This document shows, in pieces, positions 8,132 through 15,182 of a stretch of 64,000 nucleotides of DNA. Both the position numbers and the translations under genes were made by a program. The notes beneath the pieces were generated by a model. It saw only the letters and a program-made list of their open reading frames with translations, was not told where the DNA came from and did no database searches. The first letter of the stretch is position 1. Every line of letters starts with the position of its first letter. Source of the DNA: Sulfopaludibacter sp963835555 (GTDB taxonomy: Bacteria > Acidobacteriota > Terriglobia > Bryobacterales > Bryobacteraceae). The stretch lies in assembly GCA_963835555.1 (NCBI GenBank), contig CAWIGC010000010.1:124001-188000 (forward strand), in the 5' to 3' direction.

Positions 8132-8746
8132 ATGGACATTATCACCGGCAATGTCGGGTGGATTGAAGTTATCTGCGGGCCCATGTTTTCGGGCAAGAGT
8201 GAAGAGCTGATCCGGCGCCTGCGCAGGGCCATGATCGCGCGTAAACGGGTGGAAGTCTTCAAACCCACTCTCGACGACCGCTATTCCAGCGACGAGATCG
8301 TCTCCCATGGCGACCTGCGCATGAAGTCGCAGGTGGTGGCCAGCGCCGCCGAAATTGTCGAACGGATCGACTGGCGGTCGGAAGTGGTTGGCGTCGATGA
8401 GGGCAACTTCATGGGCCCGGAACTGGTGGAAGTGGCCCAGCGCCTGGCCGATAGCGGCAAGCAGGTGATCATCGCCGGCCTCGATACCGATTACCTGGGC
8501 CGTCCCTTCGCGCCCATCCCGGATCTGCTGGCGCACGCCGAATCCATCACCAAGACCCTGGCCATCTGCGTCCGCTGCGGCAATCCCGCGAAACACACCC
8601 AACGCCTCCGCGGCAGCGACGACCTGATCGTGGTCGGCGCCTCCGATATGTACGAGGCCCGCTGCCGCCGCTGCTTCGAGCCGGGAATCCCCAAGCAAAC
8701 CGAACTCGAATTCGTAAAGGCCAGGCGCCAGGAAAAGGAGAAGTAA
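8132..8746 (+). CDS. tdk: Thymidine kinase
   Basis: The 204-residue protein is a type II thymidine kinase, phosphorylating thymidine for the dTTP salvage pathway. Visible are the P-loop 'CGPMFSGKSEELIRRL' (residues ~15-30), the Walker-B-like 'VVGVDEGNFM' with Glu as catalytic base, 'VIIAGLDTDYLGRPF' and the four-cysteine zinc site CVRC...CRRC (residues ~150 and ~187). The final 75 bases (8672-8746) are repeated twice more downstream as part of a tandem duplication, so the authentic end is the first copy, which is the only one joined to the gene body. Confidence 0.96.
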   Translation: MDIITGNVGWIEVICGPMFSGKSEELIRRLRRAMIARKRVEVFKPTLDDRYSSDEIVSHGDLRMKSQVVASAAEIVERIDWRSEVVGVDEGNFMGPELVEVAQRLADSGKQVIIAGLDTDYLGRPFAPIPDLLAHAESITKTLAICVRCGNPAKHTQRLRGSDDLIVVGASDMYEARCRRCFEPGIPKQTELEFVKARRQEKEK

Positions 8747-8749
8747 TTC

Positions 8750-8854
8750 TTCACCACGAAGTCACGGAGGACACGAAAATTGACACGGAGAAAATCAAAA
8801 ACAGATGGTTTTCTCTCCGTGGTTTCTCCGCGTTCTTCGTGACTCCGTGGTGAA
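8750..8854. repeat. Hairpin repeat R, copy 1
   Basis: This 105-base element starts TTCACCACGAAGTCACGGAG and ends with the near-complement CTCCGTGGTGAA, so it can fold as a long imperfect hairpin. The interior carries GACACGGAGAAAATC and its partner GATGGTTTTCTCTCC. It follows the tdk stop by three bases. Related sequences are common in several soil bacterial phyla as intergenic repeats; that is general knowledge, not checked here. Confidence 0.85.
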
Positions 8855-8867
8855 TCGAATGCCGTCA

Positions 8868-8942
8868 TGCTTCGAGCCGGGAATCCCCAAGCAAACCGAA
8901 CTCGAATTCGTAAAGGCCAGGCGCCAGGAAAAGGAGAAGTAA
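8868..8942 (+). pseudogene. Second copy of the tdk 3' end
   Basis: The last 75 bases of tdk, including the TAA, are repeated here essentially without change, 196 bases after the original. There is no start codon or gene body attached. It is part of a 196-base tandem unit that consists of tdk tail plus hairpin repeat R. Confidence 0.9.
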
Positions 8943-8945
8943 TTC

Positions 8946-9050
8946 TTCACCACGAAGCCACGGAGGACACGAAAAATGACACGGAGAAAATCAAAAACAG
9001 ATGGTTTTCTCTCCGTGGTTTCTCCGCGTTCTTCGTGACTCCGTGGTGAA
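8946..9050. repeat. Hairpin repeat R, copy 2
   Basis: This is a 105-base copy of the element at 8750, exactly 196 bases downstream, with two visible substitutions (GAAGCCACGG for GAAGTCACGG and AAAATGACAC for AAATTGACAC). It sits directly after the second tdk tail. Confidence 0.9.
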
Positions 9051-9063
9051 TCGAATGCCGTCA

Positions 9064-9138
9064 TGTTTCGAGCCGGGAATCCCCAAGCAAACCGAACTCG
9101 AATTCGTAAAGGCCAGGCGCCAGGAAAAGGAGAAGTAA
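9064..9138 (+). pseudogene. Third copy of the tdk 3' end
   Basis: This is another 75-base copy of the tdk tail, again 196 bases on, differing by one base near its start (TGTTTCGAG for TGCTTCGAG). The near identity of three copies implies recent duplication. Confidence 0.9.
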
Positions 9139-9141
9139 TTC

Positions 9142-9245
9142 TTTACCACGAAGCCACGGAGGACACGAAAATTGACACGGAGAAAATCAAAAACAGATGG
9201 TTTCTCTCCGTGGTTTCTCCGCGTTCTTCGTGACTCCGTGGTGAA
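9142..9245. repeat. Hairpin repeat R, copy 3
   Basis: This 104-base copy has one T fewer in the interior T run and TTTACC instead of TTCACC at the left end. It is the junction copy: tdk tails lie to its left and an MFS-gene tail to its right. Confidence 0.9.
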
Positions 9246-9255
9246 TCGAATGCCG

Positions 9256-9301
9256 TCAGATCTTATCGATCTCCCGCAGCGAGGGGAACAGCTTCGACCA
9301 C
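9256..9301 (-). pseudogene. Extra copy of the MFS exporter 3' end
   Basis: Bases 9256-9301 repeat the last ~46 bases of the MFS gene (9408-9453), including its stop, with one difference (CCCGCAGC here, CCCGTAGC in the gene). The spacing is 152 bases, a different unit from the tdk side. Confidence 0.88.
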
Positions 9302-9397
9302 GAAGCCACGGAGGACACGAAAAATGACACGGAGAAAATCAAAAACAGATGGTTTCTCTCCGTGGTTTCTCCGCGTTCTTCGTGACTCCGTGGTGAA
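9295..9397. repeat. Hairpin repeat R, copy 4
   Basis: The fourth copy begins within the duplicated MFS tail (TCGACCACGAAGCC in place of TTCACCACGAAGCC) and ends with the same CTCCGTGGTGAA. The authentic MFS stop lies 10 bases further on. Copies 3 and 4 share the shorter interior T run, so the MFS-side duplication probably used copy 3 or 4 as template. Confidence 0.88.
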
Positions 9398-9407
9398 TCG
9401 AATGCCG

Positions 9408-10616
9408 TCAGATCTTATCGATCTCCCGTAGCGAGGGGAACAGCTTCGACCACAACGCCACAATTGCTATGGTGCCGATACCGCCCAGCACCACCGCCGG
9501 AACCGTGCCGAACCACTGGGCGGTGAGACCGCTTTCGAACTGGCCGACTTCGTTGGACGCTCCCACGAACAGCATGTTCACCGCGCTGACGCGCCCGCGC
9601 ATTTCGTCGGGCGTGTGGAGCTGCACCATGGTCTGGCGCACGATCACGCTGACCATGTCGCACGCCCCCACTATCACCAGCGCCGCCAGCGACAGGGGCA
9701 CGCTCCGCGAAAAGCCGAAGACCACGGTGAACACGCCGAAGCCCGCCACGCACCACAGCATGGCGACGCCGGCGTGGCGGCGCAGCGGCCAGTGCGCCAC
9801 CGCAATCGAGGTCGCCAGCGCGCCAATGCCCGGGGCGCCGCGCAGAATCCCGAGGCCCATCGTGCCGACCTTGAGGATCTCCCTGGCGTACACCGGTAAC
9901 AACGCCACCGCGCCGCCCAGCAGCACCGCGAACAGGTCCAGCGAGATCACGCCCAGGATCAGTTGATTGCGCCGGATGTAGCGCAAGCCGCCCAGCACCA
10001 TCTCCGCGGTGGCGGCCTTGCGCGGCCGCTCCACGCGCGGAATGCGCAGGCGGGAAATCAGCACCAGGCCCGCCAGCGTGAACGCCGCCGAACAGCCGTA
10101 GACCGGCATGGGGTTCCCGCTGAACCCGTACAGTAAGCCGCCCACCGCCGGCCCCAGAATGGTGGCGCTCATGAACACGCTGGAACTCCACGCCACGGCG
10201 TTTTGAAAGTGCTCTGCCGGCACCAGCAGCGGCAAAAATGCCTGGCCCGCCGGACCGTTGAACGCCCGCACCACGCCGTTGCCCAGCAGCACCGCATAGA
10301 TGGGCCACGCGGCGGCAATGCCGCGAGCCGTAAGCGCCAGCAGGGCCAGAGAGCACAGCGAGAATGCCAGGCAGCAGGTTTGCAGAATGCGCTGGCGGGG
10401 AATGCGGTCAGCCGTATGCCCGGCCACCAGAAACAGGAAAACTCCGGGCAGGAACTGCGCCAGCCCCACCAGACCCAGGTCCAGGGGGCGATTGGTCAGG
10501 CCGTATACCTGCCAGCCCACCGCTACAGCCTGCATCTCCGTCGCCGAGGTGATCAGGAATCGCGCGGTCATGAAATAGCGGAAGTTGGGAAATTCGAAAG
10601 CGACGCGCCCAGGCAC
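9408..10616 (-). CDS. MFS exporter (DHA3/enterobactin-exporter type)
   Basis: This is a ~402-residue, 12-helix transporter of the MFS_3 family. It starts 'VAFEFPNFRYFMTARFL' and contains 'VGWQVYGLTNRPLDLGLVG', 'FLFLVAGHTADRIPRQRIL' (the cytoplasmic loop 2-3 motif) and 'DEMRGRVSAVNMLFVG', as in EntS-like and macrolide-type exporters. The frame extends to 10757, but the family N-terminus begins near GTG 10616, which is chosen here without a strong ribosome binding site, so the start is uncertain. It faces tdk tail-to-tail and its last 46 bases have been duplicated with repeat R. The substrate is unknown. Confidence 0.85.
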   Translation of the reverse strand: MPGRVAFEFPNFRYFMTARFLITSATEMQAVAVGWQVYGLTNRPLDLGLVGLAQFLPGVFLFLVAGHTADRIPRQRILQTCCLAFSLCSLALLALTARGIAAAWPIYAVLLGNGVVRAFNGPAGQAFLPLLVPAEHFQNAVAWSSSVFMSATILGPAVGGLLYGFSGNPMPVYGCSAAFTLAGLVLISRLRIPRVERPRKAATAEMVLGGLRYIRRNQLILGVISLDLFAVLLGGAVALLPVYAREILKVGTMGLGILRGAPGIGALATSIAVAHWPLRRHAGVAMLWCVAGFGVFTVVFGFSRSVPLSLAALVIVGACDMVSVIVRQTMVQLHTPDEMRGRVSAVNMLFVGASNEVGQFESGLTAQWFGTVPAVVLGGIGTIAIVALWSKLFPSLREIDKI

Positions 10617-10778
10617 TGTTTCAATTATCACCCGGCGAGCCGCATCTCCTGTCTCGACAGTATAGTCACGCCGGACGCGGGATTGCACAATGGAATCAAG
10701 CGAGAGAAGCGCATTTTGGTCTGGAACACGGGGGCGGCCATCAGCATCAGTGGCCACCCCCGATTCTTTTATGGCAGA

Positions 10779-11693
10779 ATGTCGCCAGTGCGCCTTTCCC
10801 GGATTTCTCTGCTGTTATGCCTGCCCGCCATCCTCCTCGCGGTCCAGGACCCGGTCTTTCGCACCGGCGTCTCGCTGGTGCGCATCGACGCCCAGGCCAC
10901 CGAAGGCTCCGGGCTGATCGACGGGCTGGGTAAAGACGATTTCCTGGTGCGCGACAACGGAATCGCGCAGTCCATTCTTTACCTTTCGCAGGATGAGGAT
11001 CCGCTGGACCTCATGCTGCTCTTCGATGTCAGCGGCAGCATGCTGCCCGCGGTGCGCCGCCTGGCCGTTTCGGCCCATACCGCGCTTTCCGAACTGCGCC
11101 AAGGGGACCGCGTCGCGGTGGCCGATTTCAATAGCGCCGCGGGACTATTGGCGCCCTTCAACGGGAACCTCGACGAGGTGGTGCAGAAAGTGGGCGATAT
11201 TGTGGACGTGCGTTTCGGTGGCGGCACGTTCATCCTCAAAGCGCTCGATGACGCGGCGCAGTATTTCTCGCATAATGCCGACGAACACCGGCGTCATGCC
11301 ATCCTGATCTTCACCGACGATCAGGGACAGTGTTCCGCCAGCGAGAAGAAAGTAGTGGATCACCTGTGGCAGTCGGACATTCTGGTCTGCGGCCTGATCG
11401 TTCCCACCGCGCCCCTGGTGCGGACGGGATTTCCCACGCTGGGCTCTTGCGAGAGCATGCGGGGCGCGGCCGAAAAGACCGGCGGCGAGACGGTGAACGC
11501 CGACGATCCCGGGCATGCCTTTCGAGAGATGGTGCGGCGGATGCGCAGACGGTACAGCATCTACTACGCCATGCCGGCGGCCAAGGCGGGGTCGGCGCGC
11601 AAGGTCACAGTGGAACTCGCGGGCGCCGCCAAGGCGCGCTATCCGAACGGAATCGTGCTGGCCCGCAAGGGCTATCTGATTCCCAGAAAGTAA
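10779..11693 (+). CDS. VWFA-related secreted protein (TIGR03436 type)
   Basis: The 304-residue protein starts at ATG 10779 with a hydrophobic signal (RISLLLCLPAILLAV). 'FRTGVSLVRIDAQAT' and 'GLGKDDFLVRDNG' are the N-terminal signature of the acidobacterial VWFA-related family. The von Willebrand A domain has the metal-site motif DVSGS (about residue 82), plus 'GTFILKALDDAAQYF' and 'IFTDDQGQ'. Such proteins are predicted to act outside the cytoplasm, binding protein partners through the metal site; their biological role is not established. It is divergent from the MFS gene. A second, broken member of the family lies at 57057-57306. Confidence 0.85.
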   Translation: MSPVRLSRISLLLCLPAILLAVQDPVFRTGVSLVRIDAQATEGSGLIDGLGKDDFLVRDNGIAQSILYLSQDEDPLDLMLLFDVSGSMLPAVRRLAVSAHTALSELRQGDRVAVADFNSAAGLLAPFNGNLDEVVQKVGDIVDVRFGGGTFILKALDDAAQYFSHNADEHRRHAILIFTDDQGQCSASEKKVVDHLWQSDILVCGLIVPTAPLVRTGFPTLGSCESMRGAAEKTGGETVNADDPGHAFREMVRRMRRRYSIYYAMPAAKAGSARKVTVELAGAAKARYPNGIVLARKGYLIPRK

Positions 11694-11700
11694 GCGGCCG

Positions 11701-12057
11701 CTACGCCGGCTTCTTTTTCCCCTTCGCCAGTTTGGACGAATGCTTTTCGGCCCAGGCGCCCAGGGTCAGGACGGGCTCGCGCAAGGAGCGTCCCAGCGGC
11801 GTGAGCGAATACTCCACGCGCAGGGGCACTTCCGCGTACACTCTGCGCTTCACCACGCCCATCTCTTCGAAACGCTTGAGCGTGCGGGAGAGTTCGCGGT
11901 GCGTGACGCGGCCGATCGATTTGTTCAAATCACCGAAGCGCACCGGCCGCGCGGCCAGCAATAAATTGTAGATAACGGGCAGCGCCCACTTTGAGGCGAT
12001 CAGCGCGATCAGGCGCGTCATCGGACATTCGCCTTCGACGGATTCGTCTTTTTCCAT
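11701..12057 (-). CDS. HxlR-family winged-helix regulator
   Basis: The 118-residue protein begins at ATG 12057 (MEKDESVEGECPM); a longer frame upstream runs into the divergent gene. The HxlR pattern is the early conserved Cys (EGECP), 'IASKWALPVIYNLLLAARPVRFGDL', the recognition helix 'VTHRELSRTLKRFEEMGVVKR' and the wing 'VEYSLTPLGRSL', followed by a Lys-rich tail. It lies back-to-back with yceI, 52 bases apart, with an inverted repeat in the gap, so it probably represses itself and yceI, possibly sensing a redox or electrophile signal through the Cys. The signal is inferred from relatives only. Confidence 0.9.
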   Translation of the reverse strand: MEKDESVEGECPMTRLIALIASKWALPVIYNLLLAARPVRFGDLNKSIGRVTHRELSRTLKRFEEMGVVKRRVYAEVPLRVEYSLTPLGRSLREPVLTLGAWAEKHSSKLAKGKKKPA

Positions 12058-12079
12058 GGTTCTCCGTGGTATGTATTGT

Positions 12080-12090
12080 ATACTAAGTAT
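12080..12090. promoter_or_regulatory. Likely HxlR operator
   Basis: ATACT-A-AGTAT is a perfect 5-1-5 inverted repeat in the 52-base gap between the HxlR gene and yceI. It lies 20 bases upstream of the yceI ATG, within an AT-rich stretch that must hold both promoters. HxlR proteins commonly bind GTATACT-type repeats of this form. Confidence 0.55.
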
Positions 12091-12109
12091 CGAAAGGATC
12101 GATCCCCCT

Positions 12110-12640
12110 ATGGCGCAAGAAAAATGGAATTTCGACACGGTTCACTCTCATGTTGGATTCTCCGTCCGGCATCTGATGATTTCCAAGGTCAACGGACATT
12201 TTAAGGTATGGTCAGGCACGTTGATCACCGATGAAGCCAATCCCGCGGATTCCAGCGTGGACGTGGAAATCGATGCCGCCAGCATCGATACCAAGGAAGA
12301 GAAGCGCGACGAGCACCTGCGATCCGCCGATTTTCTGGATGCGGCCAATCATCCCAAGATCACCTTCAAGAGCACCAAAGTGGCCAAGGTGGACGATGAC
12401 CGGTACAACGTAACCGGAACGCTGACCCTCCACGGTGTGTCGAAAGAAGTGGTGCTCGACACCGAATTCGCGGGCCGTCAGAAGGATCCGTGGGGCGGGG
12501 AGCGTGCCGGTTTTTCGGCAAAGACAACGATTAACCGGCAGGAATTCGGCCTGGTATTCAACATGCCCCTCGAAGGCGGCGGCGTGATGGTGGGAGACAA
12601 GATCACCATCACGCTGGAAATCGAAGCGGTGAAAGCTTAG
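12110..12640 (+). CDS. YceI family lipid-binding protein
   Basis: The 176-residue protein is a YceI beta-barrel, a lipocalin-like fold known to bind isoprenoid quinones or other long amphiphiles. Landmarks are 'WNFDTVHSHVGFSVRHLMI', 'HFKVWSGTL', 'VDVEIDAASIDTKEEKRDEHL', 'FLDAANHPKITFKS', 'VTGTLTLHGVSKEV' and 'FGLVFN'. It starts at ATG 12110 after AAAGGA, and no signal peptide is present, so it would be cytoplasmic, unlike E. coli YceI. It is divergent from and probably controlled by the HxlR gene. Confidence 0.93.
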   Translation: MAQEKWNFDTVHSHVGFSVRHLMISKVNGHFKVWSGTLITDEANPADSSVDVEIDAASIDTKEEKRDEHLRSADFLDAANHPKITFKSTKVAKVDDDRYNVTGTLTLHGVSKEVVLDTEFAGRQKDPWGGERAGFSAKTTINRQEFGLVFNMPLEGGGVMVGDKITITLEIEAVKA

Positions 12641-12644
12641 GCTT

Positions 12645-13343
12645 TCAGGCTGCCGGAGCAATGTCCGCGCCCAAACCGATTTGCTGGAGCAGGCTGAGCG
12701 CCTGCGCGCGGTCATCCGGCAGCACCGCCAGCATCAGGGGCATGACTCCATTTCCAGTAAACCGGAAGGAGTAGGGCACCTGCGCCACCCGCAGCACCGC
12801 CACGTGGGTGATCGCGATGGCGAAGCCCGCCGCCGTATCGCCGTAACACATCAGACTGACGCCGGCGTTCCCGAGTTCGTCGGAAGCTTCCACCAGCCGG
12901 TCCCAGGGGTAGACCGAGCGGGACATCGTGACGAGGGAGCTTCCGTACGGCGGTCCGATACTCGCCGCGCCGGCACCCAGCAGGGCAGCCACGCGCTGGA
13001 GGAGCATCTCTTCGCTGAAGGGCTTGATCAGCACCATGTCGGGAGCGCGGCTGGCGATACTTTCCATGGCGATGCTGTCACCCAGCCCGGACATGTACAG
13101 AATGCGGAAGCCGGGCCGGCGCCGTTCCAGTTCAGCGGCCAGATCCAGCCCGCTTTTTCCCGGCAGCATCATGTCGAGAATGGCAAAAGACACCGCGGGG
13201 TTGGATTCGAACTCCAGGATGCCTTCTTCGGCCGTTTCCGCCGCCACAACCGTAAAGCCGTGGGGGGCCAGCATGGCGATGACGGCGCCGCGCACCAGAT
13301 CGTTGTCCTCCACCAGCAGCACGGTTGGTTGCGCTTGGTCCAT
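12645..13343 (-). CDS. Response regulator with uncharacterised C-terminal domain
   Basis: Residues ~7-125 form a receiver domain: 'VLLVEDNDLVRGAV', phospho-acceptor Asp in 'FAILDMMLPGKSGLDL', 'RILYMSGLGDS' and the Lys in 'VLIKPFSEEML'. The last ~100 residues ('SLVTMSRSVYPWDRLVEAS' to the end) match no output domain I recognise and contain no HTH, so DNA binding is not predicted. It is convergent with yceI (four bases apart) and divergent from the M28 peptidase gene. There is no histidine kinase beside it. Confidence 0.8.
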   Translation of the reverse strand: MDQAQPTVLLVEDNDLVRGAVIAMLAPHGFTVVAAETAEEGILEFESNPAVSFAILDMMLPGKSGLDLAAELERRRPGFRILYMSGLGDSIAMESIASRAPDMVLIKPFSEEMLLQRVAALLGAGAASIGPPYGSSLVTMSRSVYPWDRLVEASDELGNAGVSLMCYGDTAAGFAIAITHVAVLRVAQVPYSFRFTGNGVMPLMLAVLPDDRAQALSLLQQIGLGADIAPAA

Positions 13344-13500
13344 GTCTTTCCGGAATTATCAGCTTCAGTCTAACTCAAACAATCGCCAGCGCAACTGTTT
13401 TCCTAAGTCCTGAGGTACTATGCCGCCGCCCAGGCAATGCGGCCGGCACAGCGGGCGTGCAGTTTGAAAGTACCACCCGCCGCGTGATACAGTCCCCATC

Positions 13501-15144
13501 ATGCGTAAATGGATGGTTGGGACAGCGGCGCTGTGCGCCTGCCTCTGGCTGCAGGCACAGGAAAAGGAGCGCGTCAGTCTCGCGATCGCGCACCAGATCC
13601 GGACCGAAGCCTTCGGCAGAAACTCGAAGGTGATGGACACCTCGTTCTATCTGACCGATGTGCATGGGCCGCGGCTCACCGGTTCCCCCCAGGCGAAACG
13701 CGCGGCCGAATGGGCCGTCAAGCAGCTAACCGATTGGGGCCTGGCGAACGCCAAGATGGAGCCGTGGGGAAGCAGTTTCGGCAAAGGCTGGGAGTGCACC
13801 CGCTACGTAGCCATGATGAAGACGCCGGAATTCCAGCCCATCATCGGATTCGCGGCGCCGTGGTCCGGCAGCACCGCGGGCGATGTGACTGGCGATGCCG
13901 TGGTGGCGGTGATAACCAACGCCGAGGAAATGGAGCAGTGGAAGGGCAAGCTGAAGGGCAAGATCGTGCTTACCGCCGCGGCGCACGCCGATGAGCTTCC
14001 GGTGGCTCCGCTGGCCGTTCGCCTGACCGATGAAGAACTGGCTGCCGCCGCGGTGGCTCCCGACCCCATATCCGGCAATCCCTCTTCCCTGCCCCTGGGC
14101 TTCGTGCGCGGCGCTCCGTTGAACGGCGGGCCGGCTGCCGGCGGACGCGGCGGGCGCGGCGCGGCGGCGGGCCGGGGCGGACGCGGCGGAGCCAACAATT
14201 TCCGCGCGCAACTGGCGAAATTCTGGAAGGATGAAGGCGTGCTGGTGCTGGTACAGCCGGGCAGCGGCGCCGCCGATGGCGGCACCATCATGGGCTCCGG
14301 CCAGGTGCTGCGCACCGCCGGCGACGAACCACCGCTCCCCACCGCGATCATCGCCAATGAACACTACAACCGCATCACACGCCTGCTGGAAAAGCAGATT
14401 CCGGTCAGCCTGGAATTCGATATCCAGACCAGGCTCACCGAGGTAGCCGACTCCTTCAACATTACCGCCGAGATACCGGGGACCGACCCGCGCGCCGGCA
14501 TCGTCATGGTGGGCGGGCATTTCGATTCCTGGACCGGGGGCACCGGCGCCACCGACAATGCCGCGGGATCGGCCGTGGCCATGGAGGCGGTGCGCATTTT
14601 GAAATCGCTGAATCTGAAAATGGCGCGCACCGTGCGCATCGCCTTGTGGACCGGCGAAGAGCAGGGGCTTCTGGGCTCGCGCGCTTACGTAAAAGAGCAT
14701 TTTGCCGATCCCGCGGACATGAAACCGAAGCCGGAGCACGCCAAACTGGCGGCATACTTTAACCTGGATAACGGCGGCGGGCGCATCCGCGGCATCTACC
14801 TGCAGGACAACGACGAAATGCGGCCCATTTTCGAGGCGTGGCTGGAGCCATTCCGGGACCTGGGCGCAACCACTCTGACCATCCGCAACACCGGCAGCAC
14901 CGACCACGTCTCTTTCGACGCCGTGGGACTGCCCGCCTTCCAGTTTATTCAGGATCCGCTGGACTACGGCAGCCGCACGCACCACTCCAACATGGACGTG
15001 TATGACCGGCTGCAGGCCAACGATATGGAGCAGGCGTCGGCGGTAGAGGCGTGGTGCGTGTACAACGCCTCGGCGCGTCCCGAAATGCTGCCGCGCAAGC
15101 CCATGCCGAAGCCGTCCGCCGGCCGCGGCGGGCGCGGGCAGTAG
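13501..15144 (+). CDS. Secreted M28-family zinc peptidase
   Basis: The 547-residue protein has a signal peptide (MRKWMVGTAALCACLWLQAQ) and a C-terminal M28 catalytic domain. Zinc ligands are visible in 'GGHFDSW' (His, Asp), 'GATDNAAGSA' (bridging Asp), 'WTGEEQGLLGS' (catalytic and ligand Glu), 'NLDNGGG' and 'GSTDHVSFD' (His). The middle is a PA-like domain, interrupted at about residues 203-228 by a Gly/Arg-rich stretch (GGRGGRGAAAGRGGRGG). A second GRGGRG tract ends the protein. It likely removes N-terminal residues from peptides outside the cytoplasm. The Gly/Arg insert resembles one in the peptidase at 37104. Confidence 0.9.
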   Translation: MRKWMVGTAALCACLWLQAQEKERVSLAIAHQIRTEAFGRNSKVMDTSFYLTDVHGPRLTGSPQAKRAAEWAVKQLTDWGLANAKMEPWGSSFGKGWECTRYVAMMKTPEFQPIIGFAAPWSGSTAGDVTGDAVVAVITNAEEMEQWKGKLKGKIVLTAAAHADELPVAPLAVRLTDEELAAAAVAPDPISGNPSSLPLGFVRGAPLNGGPAAGGRGGRGAAAGRGGRGGANNFRAQLAKFWKDEGVLVLVQPGSGAADGGTIMGSGQVLRTAGDEPPLPTAIIANEHYNRITRLLEKQIPVSLEFDIQTRLTEVADSFNITAEIPGTDPRAGIVMVGGHFDSWTGGTGATDNAAGSAVAMEAVRILKSLNLKMARTVRIALWTGEEQGLLGSRAYVKEHFADPADMKPKPEHAKLAAYFNLDNGGGRIRGIYLQDNDEMRPIFEAWLEPFRDLGATTLTIRNTGSTDHVSFDAVGLPAFQFIQDPLDYGSRTHHSNMDVYDRLQANDMEQASAVEAWCVYNASARPEMLPRKPMPKPSAGRGGRGQ

Positions 15145-15182
15145 CGCCCTAACCCGATTCGGGTCCGCGCAGTCTAACGCTC

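Noticed and set aside
8750..9397. CRISPR array (regularly spaced repeats of ~105 bases)
   Set aside because: The units are too long, the 'spacers' are copies of tdk and MFS gene ends and no cas gene is nearby.
8795..9463. Short minus-strand frames inside repeat R that include peptides such as KPSVFDFLRV
   Set aside because: They are translations of the hairpin repeat itself, recur with each copy and have no start context; they are not genes.
13726..14985. Minus-strand open frame of 419 codons opposite the M28 peptidase
   Set aside because: It covers the zinc-ligand region of the peptidase in antisense and has no recognisable motif.
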